This document shows, piece after piece, positions 54,308 through 64,000 of a DNA stretch of 64,000 nucleotides. This DNA is from Janthinobacterium sp. B9-8 (GTDB lineage: Bacteria; Pseudomonadota; Gammaproteobacteria; Burkholderiales; Chitinibacteraceae). The position numbers were made by a program, and so were the translations under genes. Below the pieces are notes generated by a model. The model was given only the letters and a program-made list of their open reading frames with translations, made no database searches and was not told where the DNA came from. The first letter of the stretch is position 1; each line of letters opens with the position of its first letter. The stretch is taken from positions 992,001 to 1,056,000 of the forward strand of contig NZ_CP014222.1 of NCBI RefSeq assembly GCF_000969645.2. Direction: 5' to 3'.

Positions 54308-55198
54308 ATGAGTATGACCGAAATAATTGATTCCTCTTCAGAGCCGCAAAATGCTGTTTTATCTGCGGGTGCAACGTTAAAAGCGCGTCGGATAGAGCTG
54401 GGCTATACGCTCGACAAGGTGTCGGCTCAGTTGAAACTTACGCCACGCCAAATTGATGCGATCGAAAATGAGCGCTTTGATGAATTGCCCGGCAATACGT
54501 TCGTGCGCGGATTTGTTCGTAATTATGCTCGCTTCCTCGATTTGCCAATGGCTCCCTTACTGGCGCATTTGGAATCGTGCTTGCCGCAAGAGCGGCAGCA
54601 GGCTGCTCTACCCCGTGTGAATGAAGATGCTTCTGTGCTGCTGGGGTCAGGGGGGGGGAGGACAAATTCAATTTTATTGGCCTTTGTGGTACTGGTGGCT
54701 TTTGCTGCAGGTGTGGGTGGCGTGGTTTGGTATTTGCAACAACCGGCTCAGCCCGAATTAGTAGCTTCATCAACCACAACGCTTCCGCAGGTGGTGGTGC
54801 TTGAGGCGGCAAGTGAAGCGGCAGTGGCAGAGAATCATGCCAGTGCCGTGCCTGCCGAGGTCGCTAGCGTGGCAAGTGCAGCAAGTGTTGTGGCCGCAAA
54901 GCCTATTGCAGCGAGTGTGCCTGTACTTAAAGCGAGTGAAGTTGCGGCAGTGCTGCCTTCGCAGGGTGAACTGAGTATTTCTGTGCTGCAAGATTCCTGG
55001 GTGCAGGTGCAAGACGCAACCGGTGCAAAATTAGTGAGCGAATTGCTCAAGCCCGGCATGGCTAAAAGTGTGGCTGGTGTTGCGCCTTATCGCTTGAAAA
55101 TTGGTAATGCCCCCCAGACCAAGCTTGTTTTCCGTAATCAAATCGTGGATTTGACCACTTACACCCGCGGCTATGTAGCCACTTTCGAGCTGAAGTAG
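54308..55198 (+). CDS. rodZ: RodZ-like cytoskeleton-associated membrane protein
   Basis: The 296-residue protein has an N-terminal helix-turn-helix of RodZ type (GATLKARRIELGYTLDKVSAQLKLTPRQIDAIENERFDELPG), a membrane helix near residues 119-140 (ILLAFVVLVAFAAGVGGVVW), an Ala/Val-rich periplasmic linker and a C-terminal beta domain (DUF4115; LSISVLQDSWVQVQDATGAK). RodZ links MreB to the elongation machinery for rod shape. It follows pilW by 7 bp. Confidence 0.9.
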   Translation: MSMTEIIDSSSEPQNAVLSAGATLKARRIELGYTLDKVSAQLKLTPRQIDAIENERFDELPGNTFVRGFVRNYARFLDLPMAPLLAHLESCLPQERQQAALPRVNEDASVLLGSGGGRTNSILLAFVVLVAFAAGVGGVVWYLQQPAQPELVASSTTTLPQVVVLEAASEAAVAENHASAVPAEVASVASAASVVAAKPIAASVPVLKASEVAAVLPSQGELSISVLQDSWVQVQDATGAKLVSELLKPGMAKSVAGVAPYRLKIGNAPQTKLVFRNQIVDLTTYTRGYVATFELK

Positions 55199-55201
55199 AC
55201 C

Positions 55202-56479
55202 ATGACAACCATTTCAATTCCCCGCCGCAAAACACGCCAGGTTCAGGTTGGCAATGTATGGGTGGGCAGCGATCACCCCGTGGTGGTGCAGTCCATGACC
55301 AATACCGATACGGCGGATGCCGCCGCTACCACGCAGCAGGTGTATGAGCTGTGGAAAGCAGGCTCTGAGCTGGTTCGTATTACCGTAAATAGCCCGGAAG
55401 CGGCTGCGCAAGTGGCAACGATTCGCGCAAACTTGGATGCGATGGGTTGCGATGTACCTTTGGTGGGCGATTTTCACTTTAATGGTGATCGCTTGCTGAG
55501 AGATTACCCGGAGTGCGCGCAGGCTCTGGCTAAATATCGCATTAACCCGGGCAATGTGGGTAAGGGTAGTAAGCGTGATGAAAAATACGCGTTTATGATT
55601 GAGCAGGCGATTAAGTACAAAAAGCCAGTACGGATCGGGGTGAACTGGGGCTCACTTGATCAAGCCGTTGTAGTCAAGCTGATGGATGCGAATGCCAAGC
55701 TTGCACAGCCTTTGCCTGCTGATGCGGTCATGCGTGAAGCGTTGATTGTTTCGGCGTTGGAATCGGCTGATCAGGCTATTAGCTGGGGCTTAGACCCGAA
55801 TCAAATTTTACTTTCTTGTAAAGTATCGCATGTGCAAGATCTGATCTCGGTTTACCGATCCTTGGCTGCACGTTGCGATTACCCTCTGCATTTGGGCTTG
55901 ACCGAAGCGGGTATGGGATCGAAAGGAATTGTGGCTTCAACAGCGGCATTGTCCGTGCTTCTGCAAGAAGGGATTGGCGACACGATTCGTATTTCGCTGA
56001 CGCCGGAGCCGGGCGGGGATCGTCGTACTGAAATTATTGTGGCGCAAGAAATTCTACAAACGATGGGTTTACGCTCATTTACGCCTTTAGTAACCGCATG
56101 CCCTGGCTGTGGCCGTACTTCTTCAACGGTGTTTCAGGAATTAGCATCCAGCATTCAATCGTTTCTGCGAGAGCAAATGCCTATTTGGCGTTTGCAATAT
56201 CCGGGCGTGGCCGACATGACTGTTGCGGTCATGGGCTGTGTGGTGAATGGCCCTGGTGAATCCAAATTAGCTGATGTCGGGATTTCTCTGCCGGGTACTG
56301 GCGAGATTCCTGTTTGCCCGGTCTATGTGGACGGCGAAAAAACCGTTACCCTGAAAGGCGATCAAATCAGTGAGTCTTTCCAGGCCATTGTGCTGGATTA
56401 TGTGCAGACCCGTTATGGCGAAGGCGGCATCAAGCGCCAGGAAGTGCGCCCTAAGGTGATTGCGCTGAAAGTAATCTAG
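55202..56479 (+). CDS. ispG: 4-hydroxy-3-methylbut-2-en-1-yl diphosphate synthase
   Basis: IspG is the [4Fe-4S] enzyme of the MEP isoprenoid pathway. The 425-residue product has the N-terminal TIM barrel ([22 protein letters not shown]) and the cluster ligands in [10 protein letters not shown] near residue 300 and [18 protein letters not shown] near 343, where a Glu is the fourth ligand. The length suits the form without the long plant insert. The start is 3 bp after the rodZ stop. Confidence 0.95.
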   Translation: MTTISIPRRKTRQVQVGNVWVGSDHPVVVQSMTNTDTADAAATTQQVYELWKAGSELVRITVNSPEAAAQVATIRANLDAMGCDVPLVGDFHFNGDRLLRDYPECAQALAKYRINPGNVGKGSKRDEKYAFMIEQAIKYKKPVRIGVNWGSLDQAVVVKLMDANAKLAQPLPADAVMREALIVSALESADQAISWGLDPNQILLSCKVSHVQDLISVYRSLAARCDYPLHLGLTEAGMGSKGIVASTAALSVLLQEGIGDTIRISLTPEPGGDRRTEIIVAQEILQTMGLRSFTPLVTACPGCGRTSSTVFQELASSIQSFLREQMPIWRLQYPGVADMTVAVMGCVVNGPGESKLADVGISLPGTGEIPVCPVYVDGEKTVTLKGDQISESFQAIVLDYVQTRYGEGGIKRQEVRPKVIALKVI

Positions 56480-56540
56480 ATCTTGAATCTCTGTGCGTGT
56501 GGGTATCAGCCTTGCCCAACTCGCAGATCTGAATCTTTAA

Positions 56541-56640
56541 AATAAATGCCTGATGAGTACAAGGTATTTGCGGTATGAGCAATGCTCTGCCGGGTACGCC
56601 AGATGGCTTTGAGTCGTTTTGGCCGAGAAGATTTCAAGTA
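56541..56640 (+). pseudogene. degenerate copy of the hisS 5' end
   Basis: ATAAATG at 56542-56548 and the next 50 bp align with the start of hisS at 56661-56720, with one-base indel and scattered changes. In the best frame the copy reads QGICGMSNALPGT, against [13 protein letters not shown] in HisS. The two are 119 bp apart, a partial tandem duplication that has drifted. The frame from the copied ATG ends after 10 codons (MPDEYKVFAV). It could be a non-coding leftover or a short leader. Confidence 0.7.
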
Positions 56641-56664
56641 AACTAAAAACTAAGAAAAAAATAA

Positions 56665-57945
56665 ATGTCTAATCAAATTCAAGGTATCCGCGGCATGAAC
56701 GATGTTCTGCCCGATGCGTCACCTGTCTGGCTCTATTTTGAGCAGGTAACCCGCGACTGGCTGGCCGCTTACGGCTATAAAAATATTCGTATGCCGATTG
56801 TAGAATCGACCCATCTGTTTATTCGTGGTGTTGGGGAACACACCGATATTGTAGAAAAGGAAATGTATTCCTTTGAAGACAAGCTCAATGGTGAAAAGTT
56901 GACCTTGCGCCCTGAAGGCACGGCAGGCTGCGTGCGTGCCTGCATTGAGCATGGCCTGCTTTACAATCAAACCCAGCGTCTTTGGTATATGGGGCAGATG
57001 TACCGTCACGAGCGTCCGCAAAAGGGGCGCTATCGCCAGTTTCACCAAATTGGTGTTGAGGCGTTTGGTATGGCAACGCCCGATGTGGATGCGGAAATCG
57101 TCTTGATGCTGGCCGATCTATGGCAGCGTTTGGGCTTAAAAAATGTCAGCTTAGAAATTAACTCTCTAGGCGATAAGGAAGAGCGTGCCGCGCATCGTGA
57201 TGCACTTATTGCCTACTTAGAGCAGTTTGTTGATATTTTGGATGAGGATGGCAAGCGTCGTCTTTATACCAATCCATTACGCGTTCTGGATACTAAAAAT
57301 CCAGCCTTGCAAGAAATGGCTGAAAATGCACCTAAATTGAGCGATTTTCTGGGTGAAGAATCCAGCCAGCATTTCGAAGGCTTGAAGGCTTTACTTGATG
57401 TAGCCGGGATTACTTATAAAGTGAATTCGCGTCTGGTGCGTGGCTTGGATTATTACAACCGCACGGTGTTTGAGTGGGTGACCAGCGATCTGGGTTCGCA
57501 AGGCACGATTGCGGGCGGTGGTCGTTATGACACTCTGGTGGAGATGCTTGGCGGCAAGCCTTGCCCTGCAGTTGGTTTTGGTCTGGGCATTGAACGTATT
57601 TTACTGCTGATTGAAGCACAGGCGCTTGCTGTGCCACTTGCCGCACCTGATGCGTATATTGTTCATCTTGGCGATGCCGCTGGGCGCCTGGCTTTTGCCA
57701 CGGCTCAGCAACTGCGCGCTAAGGGTCTGAAAGTGGTTTTACACTGTGGTGGTGGTAGCTTTAAATCTCAGTTTAAAAAAGCCGATGCCAGTCAGGCGCG
57801 GTTTGCGGTGGTGATTGGCGAGGCAGAAGCAGAAACGCAATCTGCAAACCTTAAAACACTCAATGGTGAAGGCGCGGGTGAACAACGCACGGTTGCCTTG
57901 GCTGAACTTGCAATGATGATTTCCAACGCTTACGAAGGGAAGTAA
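56665..57945 (+). CDS. hisS: histidyl-tRNA synthetase
   Basis: HisS charges tRNA-His. The 426-residue class II synthetase has motif 2 ([14 protein letters not shown], then [17 protein letters not shown]), the histidine-binding [13 protein letters not shown] and [14 protein letters not shown], motif 3 ([12 protein letters not shown]) and a C-terminal anticodon-binding domain (from about 325). The ATG at 56665 fits [17 protein letters not shown] degenerate duplicate of this start lies 119 bp upstream. Confidence 0.96.
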   Translation: MSNQIQGIRGMNDVLPDASPVWLYFEQVTRDWLAAYGYKNIRMPIVESTHLFIRGVGEHTDIVEKEMYSFEDKLNGEKLTLRPEGTAGCVRACIEHGLLYNQTQRLWYMGQMYRHERPQKGRYRQFHQIGVEAFGMATPDVDAEIVLMLADLWQRLGLKNVSLEINSLGDKEERAAHRDALIAYLEQFVDILDEDGKRRLYTNPLRVLDTKNPALQEMAENAPKLSDFLGEESSQHFEGLKALLDVAGITYKVNSRLVRGLDYYNRTVFEWVTSDLGSQGTIAGGGRYDTLVEMLGGKPCPAVGFGLGIERILLLIEAQALAVPLAAPDAYIVHLGDAAGRLAFATAQQLRAKGLKVVLHCGGGSFKSQFKKADASQARFAVVIGEAEAETQSANLKTLNGEGAGEQRTVALAELAMMISNAYEGK

Positions 57946-57949
57946 AGAC

Positions 57950-58582
57950 ATGGCTTTCGATCTACAAGAACAAGAACAAATTGCTGAATTCAAAGCATGG
58001 TGGGATGGTTGGGGCAAGTTGATTGCCGTGGGCTTGCTTGCTGTTCTAGTGGCTTATGCAGGGTGGAAAGGCTGGAATGCGCATTTAGAATCCCAGTCTG
58101 CTAAGGCGGGTGTGCTGTATGCAGAGCTGGATAAGCTGGCTGAGGCAAAAGATGTGGCCAAAATGAAAGTTGCGGTTGAATCTTTGAAGAAAGACTACGC
58201 CAGCTCGGCGTATGCACCCCGCGCGGCCTTACTGCTAGCTAAAGCCAGTGTTGAAGCCAATGATGTAGCGGCCGCAAGCGCTCAGTTGCAATGGGTTATC
58301 AGTCATGCCAAAGAAGCAGGCTTGCGTGATATTGCCCGTTTACGTTTGGCGGTGGTGCAATTGGATCAGAAAAAATTTGACGATGCTTTGGCTACCCTAA
58401 AATCGAATGAAGAAACCAGCTTTGCGGGTTTATTCTTTGAAGCCAAGGGCGATGTATTGCTCATCAAAGGTGATAAAACAGCTGCGCGTGAAGCCTATAA
58501 GCAAGCCGTGGCTAAACTGCCAAAAGACGCACCTAACGTGAAGTTTGTGGAAGTGAAACTGGAAGCACTGGGGAACTCTTAA
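57950..58582 (+). CDS. YfgM-like tetratricopeptide membrane protein
   Basis: The 210-residue protein has a short cytoplasmic N terminus (FDLQEQEQIAEFKAWWDGWGK), one membrane helix (LIAVGLLAVLVAYAGW) near residues 24-40 and a periplasmic TPR-like region. YfgM in E. coli is an ancillary SecYEG/PpiD partner that helps envelope protein folding. The place between hisS and bamB is the normal one. Its last base overlaps the bamB ATG (TAATG). Confidence 0.88.
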   Translation: MAFDLQEQEQIAEFKAWWDGWGKLIAVGLLAVLVAYAGWKGWNAHLESQSAKAGVLYAELDKLAEAKDVAKMKVAVESLKKDYASSAYAPRAALLLAKASVEANDVAAASAQLQWVISHAKEAGLRDIARLRLAVVQLDQKKFDDALATLKSNEETSFAGLFFEAKGDVLLIKGDKTAAREAYKQAVAKLPKDAPNVKFVEVKLEALGNS

Positions 58583-59712
58583 TGCAAGATCTTTATCGCT
58601 TAGCTATTGCAGTGTCTTTATTGGGTTTATCTGCGTGCAGTACCGTCAGCAATGCACCAGAACCATCGCCTTTGCCGCAGATATCACAAAGCTTGCCGGT
58701 TTCCAGTCAATGGCGTGCCTCGGTAGGGGATAAAACCTTATTCCGTTTTGTGCCTGCGGTGGATGGTGAGTTGGTGGTGGTGGCAGGCTCGCCTGATAAA
58801 CTACAGGCTTTGGATGCGTTGAGCGGTCAAAGCCGCTGGCAAATCAAAACAGAGCAAGCAATTGCAGGCGGTGTGGGTTTGGGCGCTGATGTGATTGCGG
58901 TGGGCTCAATTAAAGGTGTGGTGCTGGCATATGACCGCGCAGGTAAGTTTCTTTGGCGTGCGCAGGCATCCAGTGAAATTATGGCACCTCCTGCAGTAAA
59001 CAAAGGGGTTGTCGTGGTTAAAACCGGCGATGGCCGTGTGAGTGCCTATGCCGCTGCGGATGGTAAACAGCTGTGGCAATATCAAAAGCAATTGCCTTCT
59101 TTGATTTTACGTAATTATGCAGCGGTCACTATTTCTGGCAATGTGGTTTATGCTGGTTTGTCGGGAGGGCGTTTAGTCGCACTCTCCTTGCAAGATGGCC
59201 GTGTGCTGTGGGATAGCCCCGTGGCGATTCCTCGTGGAGCCACCGAGCTTGAGCGGGTCACTGATGTGGTTGCGCCTCCTGTGGTTGATGGGCGCTTAGT
59301 ATGTGCTGTTGCTTATCAGGGCCGTATTGCCTGCTTTGATGCAAGTACAGGGTCGGCAGCTTGGACTCGTGAATTATCGAGTTGGTCTGGTTTGGCGATG
59401 GATTATCGCTATGTTTATGCGGCAGATGCAGCGGGTAATGTGAGCGCCTTTGAGCGTGAAAGTGGCCGCAGTGTTTGGCGTCAGGATAAACTGGCCGCTC
59501 GCTCGGTGACCGCTCCGGCGGTGCTGGGTAAGTATCTGGTGGTGGCTGATTTTGCAGGCTACACCCATTTTTTAAATACAGAAGACGGCAGTTTTGTCGC
59601 ACAGCTGGCTACAGATGGTGCGCGCATCGCGGTGAGTCCTTTAGTGGTTGGAGAGCATTTGCTGGTGCAAACGCTATCCGGCAATGTTTTTTCAATAGGC
59701 TTAAGTAAATAA
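58582..59712 (+). CDS. bamB: outer-membrane protein assembly lipoprotein BamB
   Basis: BamB is a periplasmic lipoprotein beta-propeller of the BAM complex. The 376-residue product has a lipoprotein signal with lipobox LSAC (LLGLSACSTV) and repeated PQQ-type blades (LQALDALSGQSRWQIK; VLAYDRAGKFLWRAQ; GRIACFDASTGSAAW; NVSAFERESGRSVWRQD). Its stop codon is immediately followed by the der ATG. Confidence 0.93.
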   Translation: MQDLYRLAIAVSLLGLSACSTVSNAPEPSPLPQISQSLPVSSQWRASVGDKTLFRFVPAVDGELVVVAGSPDKLQALDALSGQSRWQIKTEQAIAGGVGLGADVIAVGSIKGVVLAYDRAGKFLWRAQASSEIMAPPAVNKGVVVVKTGDGRVSAYAAADGKQLWQYQKQLPSLILRNYAAVTISGNVVYAGLSGGRLVALSLQDGRVLWDSPVAIPRGATELERVTDVVAPPVVDGRLVCAVAYQGRIACFDASTGSAAWTRELSSWSGLAMDYRYVYAADAAGNVSAFERESGRSVWRQDKLAARSVTAPAVLGKYLVVADFAGYTHFLNTEDGSFVAQLATDGARIAVSPLVVGEHLLVQTLSGNVFSIGLSK

Positions 59713-61107
59713 ATGAAACCTACAATTGCGCTGGTCGGTCGTCCCAACGTCGGAAAGTCCACGCTATTTAACCGGCTGACCAAATCGCGCGACGCACTTG
59801 TTCACGATATCCCTGGTCTGACGCGTGACCGTCACTACGGGCACGGTCTGGTCGGCGAGAAGCCTTACCTTGTGGTTGATACGGGTGGTTTTGAACCCGT
59901 GGTTGATGAAGGCATCATGTTCGAAATGGCCAAGCAAACCTTGCAGGCCGTCGACGAAGCCGATGTTATCGTTTTTATTGTGGATGGTCGTAACGGCATT
60001 ACCCCGCAAGATAAAATTATTGCCAATCGCTTGCGCCAGTCCACCCGCCCAGTCTGGGTTGCGGTGAACAAGGTTGAGGGGATGAATGCCTCGGTCGTTT
60101 GCGCGGATTTCTTTGAGTTAGGTCTTGGCCATCCTGTGGCGATCTCTGCATCGCACGGTGAGGGTGTACGGCTATTAATGAATGAAATTCTCGAAGACTT
60201 TCCTGAGCCAGAAGAAGAAGAAGAAGCAGATCACCCCATCTTCGCCATTATTGGTCGCCCAAATGTGGGGAAATCCACTTTGGTGAATGCCATTTTGGGT
60301 GAAGAGCGAGTGATTGCTTTCGATCAGCCGGGTACTACACGCGATTCGATTTATATCGAGTTTGATCGCAATGATCGTAACTACACCATTATTGATACTG
60401 CTGGTGTGCGTAAGCGAGGCAAGGTTACTGATGTGATCGAGAAATTCTCGGTGATTAAAACCATGCAAGCGGTTGAAGACGCGAATGTGGCAGTGCTGGT
60501 GCTGGATGCAACTCAGGAAGTTTCTGACCAAGATGCGCGGATTGCTAGCTTTGTACTGGAAACCGGCCGTGCTTTAGTGGTTGCAATCAATAAGTGGGAA
60601 GCGGCGGATCAGTTTCAGAAAGATATGATCAAGCGGGAAATTACTCGTAAGCTGGGCTTTTTAGAGTTCGCTAAATTCCATTATATTTCTGCCTTACAAG
60701 GGCAGGGCGTGGGTGAGTTATTTGGTTCGATCGATCAGGCTTACGCTGCTGCGATGATTAAAATTCCAACGCCTAAGCTTACTCGTGGCTTGGAAATTGC
60801 GATCGAGCGTCAGCAGCCGCCTATTGCCGGTAAGGTTCGTCCGAAAATGCGTTATTGCCATCAGGGTGGTACTAATCCGCCGGTGGTGATTGTGCACGGT
60901 AATGCTTTGGAAAAAGTGCCAGACTCTTACTGGCGTTACCTTGAACATCACTTTATGAAGATGTTCAATTTGCAAGGCACGCCTTTACGTGTTCAGTTTA
61001 AAAAGAACGTCAATCCGTTTGAACACAAAAAGCAAGTGAGTGGTGGTAAAGCAATGCCAATGGTTCACTTGAAAGGCGCGAAACCAAAAAAATACGGTAA
61101 ACGCTGA
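59713..61107 (+). CDS. der: ribosome biogenesis GTPase Der
   Basis: Der (EngA) has two tandem GTPase domains and acts in 50S assembly. The 464-residue product shows G1 GRPNVGKST twice (near residues 8 and 181), G3 DTGGF and DTAGV, and G4 NKVE and NKWE, then a C-terminal KH-like domain and a Lys-rich end ([10 protein letters not shown]). It starts right after the bamB stop. Confidence 0.96.
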   Translation: MKPTIALVGRPNVGKSTLFNRLTKSRDALVHDIPGLTRDRHYGHGLVGEKPYLVVDTGGFEPVVDEGIMFEMAKQTLQAVDEADVIVFIVDGRNGITPQDKIIANRLRQSTRPVWVAVNKVEGMNASVVCADFFELGLGHPVAISASHGEGVRLLMNEILEDFPEPEEEEEADHPIFAIIGRPNVGKSTLVNAILGEERVIAFDQPGTTRDSIYIEFDRNDRNYTIIDTAGVRKRGKVTDVIEKFSVIKTMQAVEDANVAVLVLDATQEVSDQDARIASFVLETGRALVVAINKWEAADQFQKDMIKREITRKLGFLEFAKFHYISALQGQGVGELFGSIDQAYAAAMIKIPTPKLTRGLEIAIERQQPPIAGKVRPKMRYCHQGGTNPPVVIVHGNALEKVPDSYWRYLEHHFMKMFNLQGTPLRVQFKKNVNPFEHKKQVSGGKAMPMVHLKGAKPKKYGKR

Positions 61108-61363
61108 TAAAGCTTGAAAGTATTTCGCAATTTTCACGCTTGGCATAGAATGTGTTTTGTACTATAACAGTCCGTTGAAAAGCGTGGTGGTTAGTGAAGA
61201 GCTAGATAAAAATGGCGAAACAACTGGTTTTATGTAAAAGTAAATAAAAGTTTTTTCAAGTTTAGTCTGATTTATAAGCTAATTTGCTGGTTTTCATCGG
61301 GCTGACAAGCGTAAGACCCATCTGTCTCTATCAAGATATAACAAGAATTTGGAGAAAAAAATA

Positions 61364-61633
61364 ATGAGCACTAAGGGGCAAATGTTGCAAGACCCATTCT
61401 TGAATGTACTGCGTAAAGAGCATGTGCCTGTTTACATTTATCTTGTGAATGGGATTAAGTTGCAGGGGCAAATTGAGTCTTTTGATCAATACGTGGTTTT
61501 ACTAAGGAATAATGTGACGCAGATGGTATATAAGCACGCCATTTCAACGGTCGTTCCTTCACGTCCGGTATCTATTCCGCATGAGCACGCAGGCCAGTTG
61601 CCGCCTGTAAGTGATGTTGTGGTTGATGCCTAA
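61364..61633 (+). CDS. hfq: RNA chaperone Hfq
   Basis: Hfq is a hexameric Sm-like protein that pairs small RNAs with mRNAs. The 89-residue product has the Sm1 motif ([37 protein letters not shown]) and Sm2 with [15 protein letters not shown], including the conserved YKHA. The ATG at 61364 is the family start with GGAG before it. The C-terminal tail is short, as in other Betaproteobacteria. Confidence 0.97.
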   Translation: MSTKGQMLQDPFLNVLRKEHVPVYIYLVNGIKLQGQIESFDQYVVLLRNNVTQMVYKHAISTVVPSRPVSIPHEHAGQLPPVSDVVVDA

Positions 61634-61687
61634 TCGCGTTATTGATCTTATTTCTTTGTTAGGCTTCAATCAAAGCTGTATGGTTTA

Positions 61688-61722
61688 AAAACCCCGATGG
61701 ACAGGGTCTTTCGGGGTTTTTT
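61688..61722 (+). terminator. intrinsic terminator between hfq and hflX
   Basis: A 10-bp perfect stem (AAAACCCCGA with TCGGGGTTTT), a 13-base loop and a T run. It should end most hfq messages. Confidence 0.88.
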
Positions 61723-61773
61723 GTGTAAGGCCGAAATGGCTTTATACGGTATTTGTTAATTAAAAGGTCATGC

Positions 61774-62898
61774 ATGTTTGAACGCCATAAGGGTGGAGAC
61801 AGGGCCATCTTGGTTTGCCTTGATTTTGGTGAGCTTGATTATCAGGATGGTGTTGAAGAATTCGTTCAGCTGGTAGAAAGTGCAGGTGCAAATATTCTTG
61901 CTACTGTGGAAGGTAAGCGCAGCAGGCCAGATCGCGCTTATTTTGCGGGCACAGGGAAGGTGCAGGAAATTGCTGAAATTGTTCGCGCACATGAAGCGGA
62001 ATTGGTGATTTTTAATCATCAGCTTTCTCCCTCGCAAGAGCGTAATTTAGAGAAAGTATTGCAGTGTCGTGTGGTTGATCGCACGACCTTGATTTTAGAT
62101 ATTTTTGCCCAGCGCGCTCGTACGGCTGAGGGCAAGTTGCAGGTGGAGTTAGCGCAGCTGTCGCATATTTCCACACGGCTTATTCGTGGCTGGACTCACC
62201 TTGAAAGGCAGAAAGGCGGGATTGGTATGCGCGGGCCGGGTGAATCTCAGCTGGAAACCGACCGCCGCTTGCTGGGGACTCGGGTTAAGCGTTTAAAAGA
62301 TCAACTGGCAACGGTGCAAAAGCAGCGAGCGACTCAACGCCGTTCACGTGAGCGCAATCGGCAATTTAGTGTTGCGATTGTGGGCTATACCAATGCAGGC
62401 AAATCATCCTTATTTAATGCATTAACTAAATCGAAAATTTATGTTGCAGATCAATTGTTTGCAACATTAGATACCACGTCAAGGAAACTATATCTTGATC
62501 CGGAAAACTCGATTGTATTGTCAGATACGGTGGGATTTATTCGCCAATTGCCGCATACTTTAGTGGCTGCATTTCATGCTACTTTAGAAGAAACGATTCA
62601 AGCCGATTTGCTTTTACATGTAGTGGATATCAATCACCCATTGCGTGATATGCAAATAATTGAGGTGAATAAGGTATTAAGTGAGATTGGTGCGGAACGT
62701 ATTCCACAATTAATGGTCAATAATAAAATTGATCTGCGCGATATGCCTGCAAGTGTTGATCACGATGAGTATGGTAGAATTTGCGCTGTGCGTTTGAGTG
62801 CAACCCAAGGTATTGGTCTGGATGCACTTCGCGCCGCGCTGCTTGAGGCTTTAAGCCATCCACTAAAAACAGCTGAGTTAACTAATGAGTCAAAATGA
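61774..62898 (+). CDS. hflX: ribosome-splitting GTPase HflX
   Basis: HflX splits stalled ribosomes under stress. The 374-residue product has the N-terminal HflX domain (FAGTGKVQEIAEIV, then FNHQLSPSQERNLEK; GGIGMRGPGESQLE) and a GTPase with G1 GYTNAGKSS near residue 205, G3 DTVGF and G4 NNKID. The ATG at 61774 with AAAGG before it is chosen; 7 in-frame codons upstream are rejected. Its end overlaps hflK by 14 bp, indicating coupling. Confidence 0.93.
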   Translation: MFERHKGGDRAILVCLDFGELDYQDGVEEFVQLVESAGANILATVEGKRSRPDRAYFAGTGKVQEIAEIVRAHEAELVIFNHQLSPSQERNLEKVLQCRVVDRTTLILDIFAQRARTAEGKLQVELAQLSHISTRLIRGWTHLERQKGGIGMRGPGESQLETDRRLLGTRVKRLKDQLATVQKQRATQRRSRERNRQFSVAIVGYTNAGKSSLFNALTKSKIYVADQLFATLDTTSRKLYLDPENSIVLSDTVGFIRQLPHTLVAAFHATLEETIQADLLLHVVDINHPLRDMQIIEVNKVLSEIGAERIPQLMVNNKIDLRDMPASVDHDEYGRICAVRLSATQGIGLDALRAALLEALSHPLKTAELTNESK

Positions 62899-64000
62899 CC
62901 CGCAATGGGGTGGTCGCCGTAATGGCCCACCTGATCTGGATGAAATTATTCGCAATATCACAAGCAAAATATCCCGTCTCTTAGGCGGTGATGGCGCGCC
63001 CCAGTCTGGTGGCAATGGGCGCGGTGCGGGTGCTGCTGTGGTGGTCGCGGTTGCTGTCGCTGTGCTTTGGGCGGCCTCCGGATTTTACGTGGTAGACGAG
63101 CGGGAAAACGCAGTGATTATGCGCTTTGGCCGTTATGTAGAAACGGTAGAGAAGCCAGGTCTGCATTGGCATTTGCCGTGGCCGGTTGAATCACGCGAAA
63201 TTGTCAATATGACAGAAATTCGCAGCTTAGAAGTAGGAACCCCAGGGGGCGAAGGCCGTGCAGGGGACGAGTCTATGATGCTGACCGGGGATCAAAATAT
63301 CCTCGAAGTGCGTCTGGAAGTGCAATACAACTTGAAATCTGCTCATGATTTTGTGTTCTTTAATCGCACAACAGATCGTGATGCTAAAGATTTGGTGAAA
63401 CAAATTGCACAAACTGCAATTCGTGAAGTGGTAGGTAAGAATAAAGTTGATTACGTACTGAATGAAGGCCGCGGTAAAATTGGTGAAGATACCAAGGAAA
63501 TCGTGCAAAGCCTGCTTGATCGCTATGGCGTAGGTGTTGCTGTTTCTCGTGTGAACATCTCCGATGTGCAGCCGCCCGATCAGGTGCAAGCGGCATTCTC
63601 TGATGCGGTCAAAGCGCGTCAGGATAAAGCGCGGTTGATTAACGAAGGTACGGCTTATGCAAATGATGTGATTCCTAAGGCGGGCGGTATGGCTGCACGT
63701 CTTTCAGAAGAATCTGAAGGTTATCGCTCACGCGTTGTTTCTCAAGCAGAAGGTGATGCATCTCGCTTTAAGCAGGTTGCCACTGAATATGCAAAAGCAC
63801 CACAAGTGACGCGGGACCGGATGTACTTCGATACCATGCAGCAGGTCTTCCAAAACACGACCAAATTGCTGATCGATCAAAAATCGAATGGCAATCTGCT
63901 CTACTTGCCTTTGGATAAATTGATGCAAATGAGCGTACCTGCTGCATCTGCCGCACCTGCTGCCACGGATGCAGTTAAAGCCGCTGAAGCAGCCGTAGCA
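62885..64000 (+). CDS. hflK: FtsH protease regulator HflK, 3' end outside the window
   Basis: From an ATG at 62885 exactly 372 codons run to the window edge. After a Gly/Asn-rich N-terminal cytoplasmic part (NDPQWGGRRNGPPDLDE) comes one membrane helix (VVVAVAVAVLWAASGFYVV) near residues 47-65, then the SPFH domain (ERENAVIMRFGRYVETVEKPGLHWHLPWP), and a coiled region. HflK forms with HflC a membrane ring around FtsH. The ATG is inside hflX, with a 14-bp overlap. hflC is expected next, outside the window. The last residues are Ala-rich. Confidence 0.94.
   Translation, partial: MSQNDPQWGGRRNGPPDLDEIIRNITSKISRLLGGDGAPQSGGNGRGAGAAVVVAVAVAVLWAASGFYVVDERENAVIMRFGRYVETVEKPGLHWHLPWPVESREIVNMTEIRSLEVGTPGGEGRAGDESMMLTGDQNILEVRLEVQYNLKSAHDFVFFNRTTDRDAKDLVKQIAQTAIREVVGKNKVDYVLNEGRGKIGEDTKEIVQSLLDRYGVGVAVSRVNISDVQPPDQVQAAFSDAVKARQDKARLINEGTAYANDVIPKAGGMAARLSEESEGYRSRVVSQAEGDASRFKQVATEYAKAPQVTRDRMYFDTMQQVFQNTTKLLIDQKSNGNLLYLPLDKLMQMSVPAASAAPAATDAVKAAEAAVA

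Overview
The window looks like a chromosomal segment of a free-living betaproteobacterium of the order Neisseriales (Chromobacteriaceae-like). This is inferred from protein flavour and from conserved gene blocks: rimP-nusA-infB-rbfA-truB-rpsO-pnp, then ndk-rlmN-pilW-rodZ-ispG-hisS-yfgM-bamB-der-hfq-hflX-hflK, with comF divergent from bioB. No rRNA, tRNA or CRISPR array was seen, so the genus cannot be fixed.

Layout. 1-6.1 kb: a PilZ-domain protein cut by the window edge, a Fur-controlled bfd, an RstB/RstA-like two-component pair, and divergent mipA plus a DUF418 membrane protein. 6.1-10.6 kb (minus strand): dapE with an ArsC-like reductase, then fadD-pilU. 10.6-20.1 kb (plus strand): the transcription, translation and RNA-decay operon, with structured leaders before rimP and before pnp. 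20.1-21.3 kb: an orphan ParA gene divergent from a ribbon-helix-helix-like gene, with 9-bp iterons between them and a 17-bp direct repeat around parA. 21.4-29 kb: small housekeeping and stress genes, a decayed solute-binding protein, comF/bioB and a gamma-glutamyltransferase. 29.1-33.4 kb: fosX in an apparent operon with a large MASE1-PAS-GAF-PAS-PAS-GGDEF-EAL protein. 33.9-40.6 kb is accessory: an intact TonB-dependent receptor, a P2-like portal fragment with a possible cos site, a truncated IS3-family element fused to the 5' end of an AbiJ/HEPN-like defence gene, a lipoprotein gene between perfect 13-bp inverted repeats, and the last codons of a second TonB receptor. 40.6-49.6 kb: rdgC, an anti-sigma/ECF sigma/NTF2-like/YncE-like cluster with the YncE gene frameshifted, and an iron(III) ABC transporter (fbpABC-like) preceded by a Fur-like box. 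49.1-51.3 kb: three acetyltransferases (one decayed) and a SPOR protein. 51.4-64 kb: the ndk-to-hflK block.

Themes. Iron supply is controlled in at least two places (bfd and fbpA). Cyclic-di-GMP and type IV pilus functions recur (PilZ protein, GGDEF-EAL protein, PilU, PilW). The non-housekeeping signals most worth following are the ParA/RHH locus with its repeats, the 78-bp tandem array that becomes the ndk promoter, the degenerate copy of the hisS 5' end just upstream of hisS, and the 37-40.6 kb patchwork of mobile and defence remnants. Function calls rest on sequence motifs and family knowledge; no database search was run.
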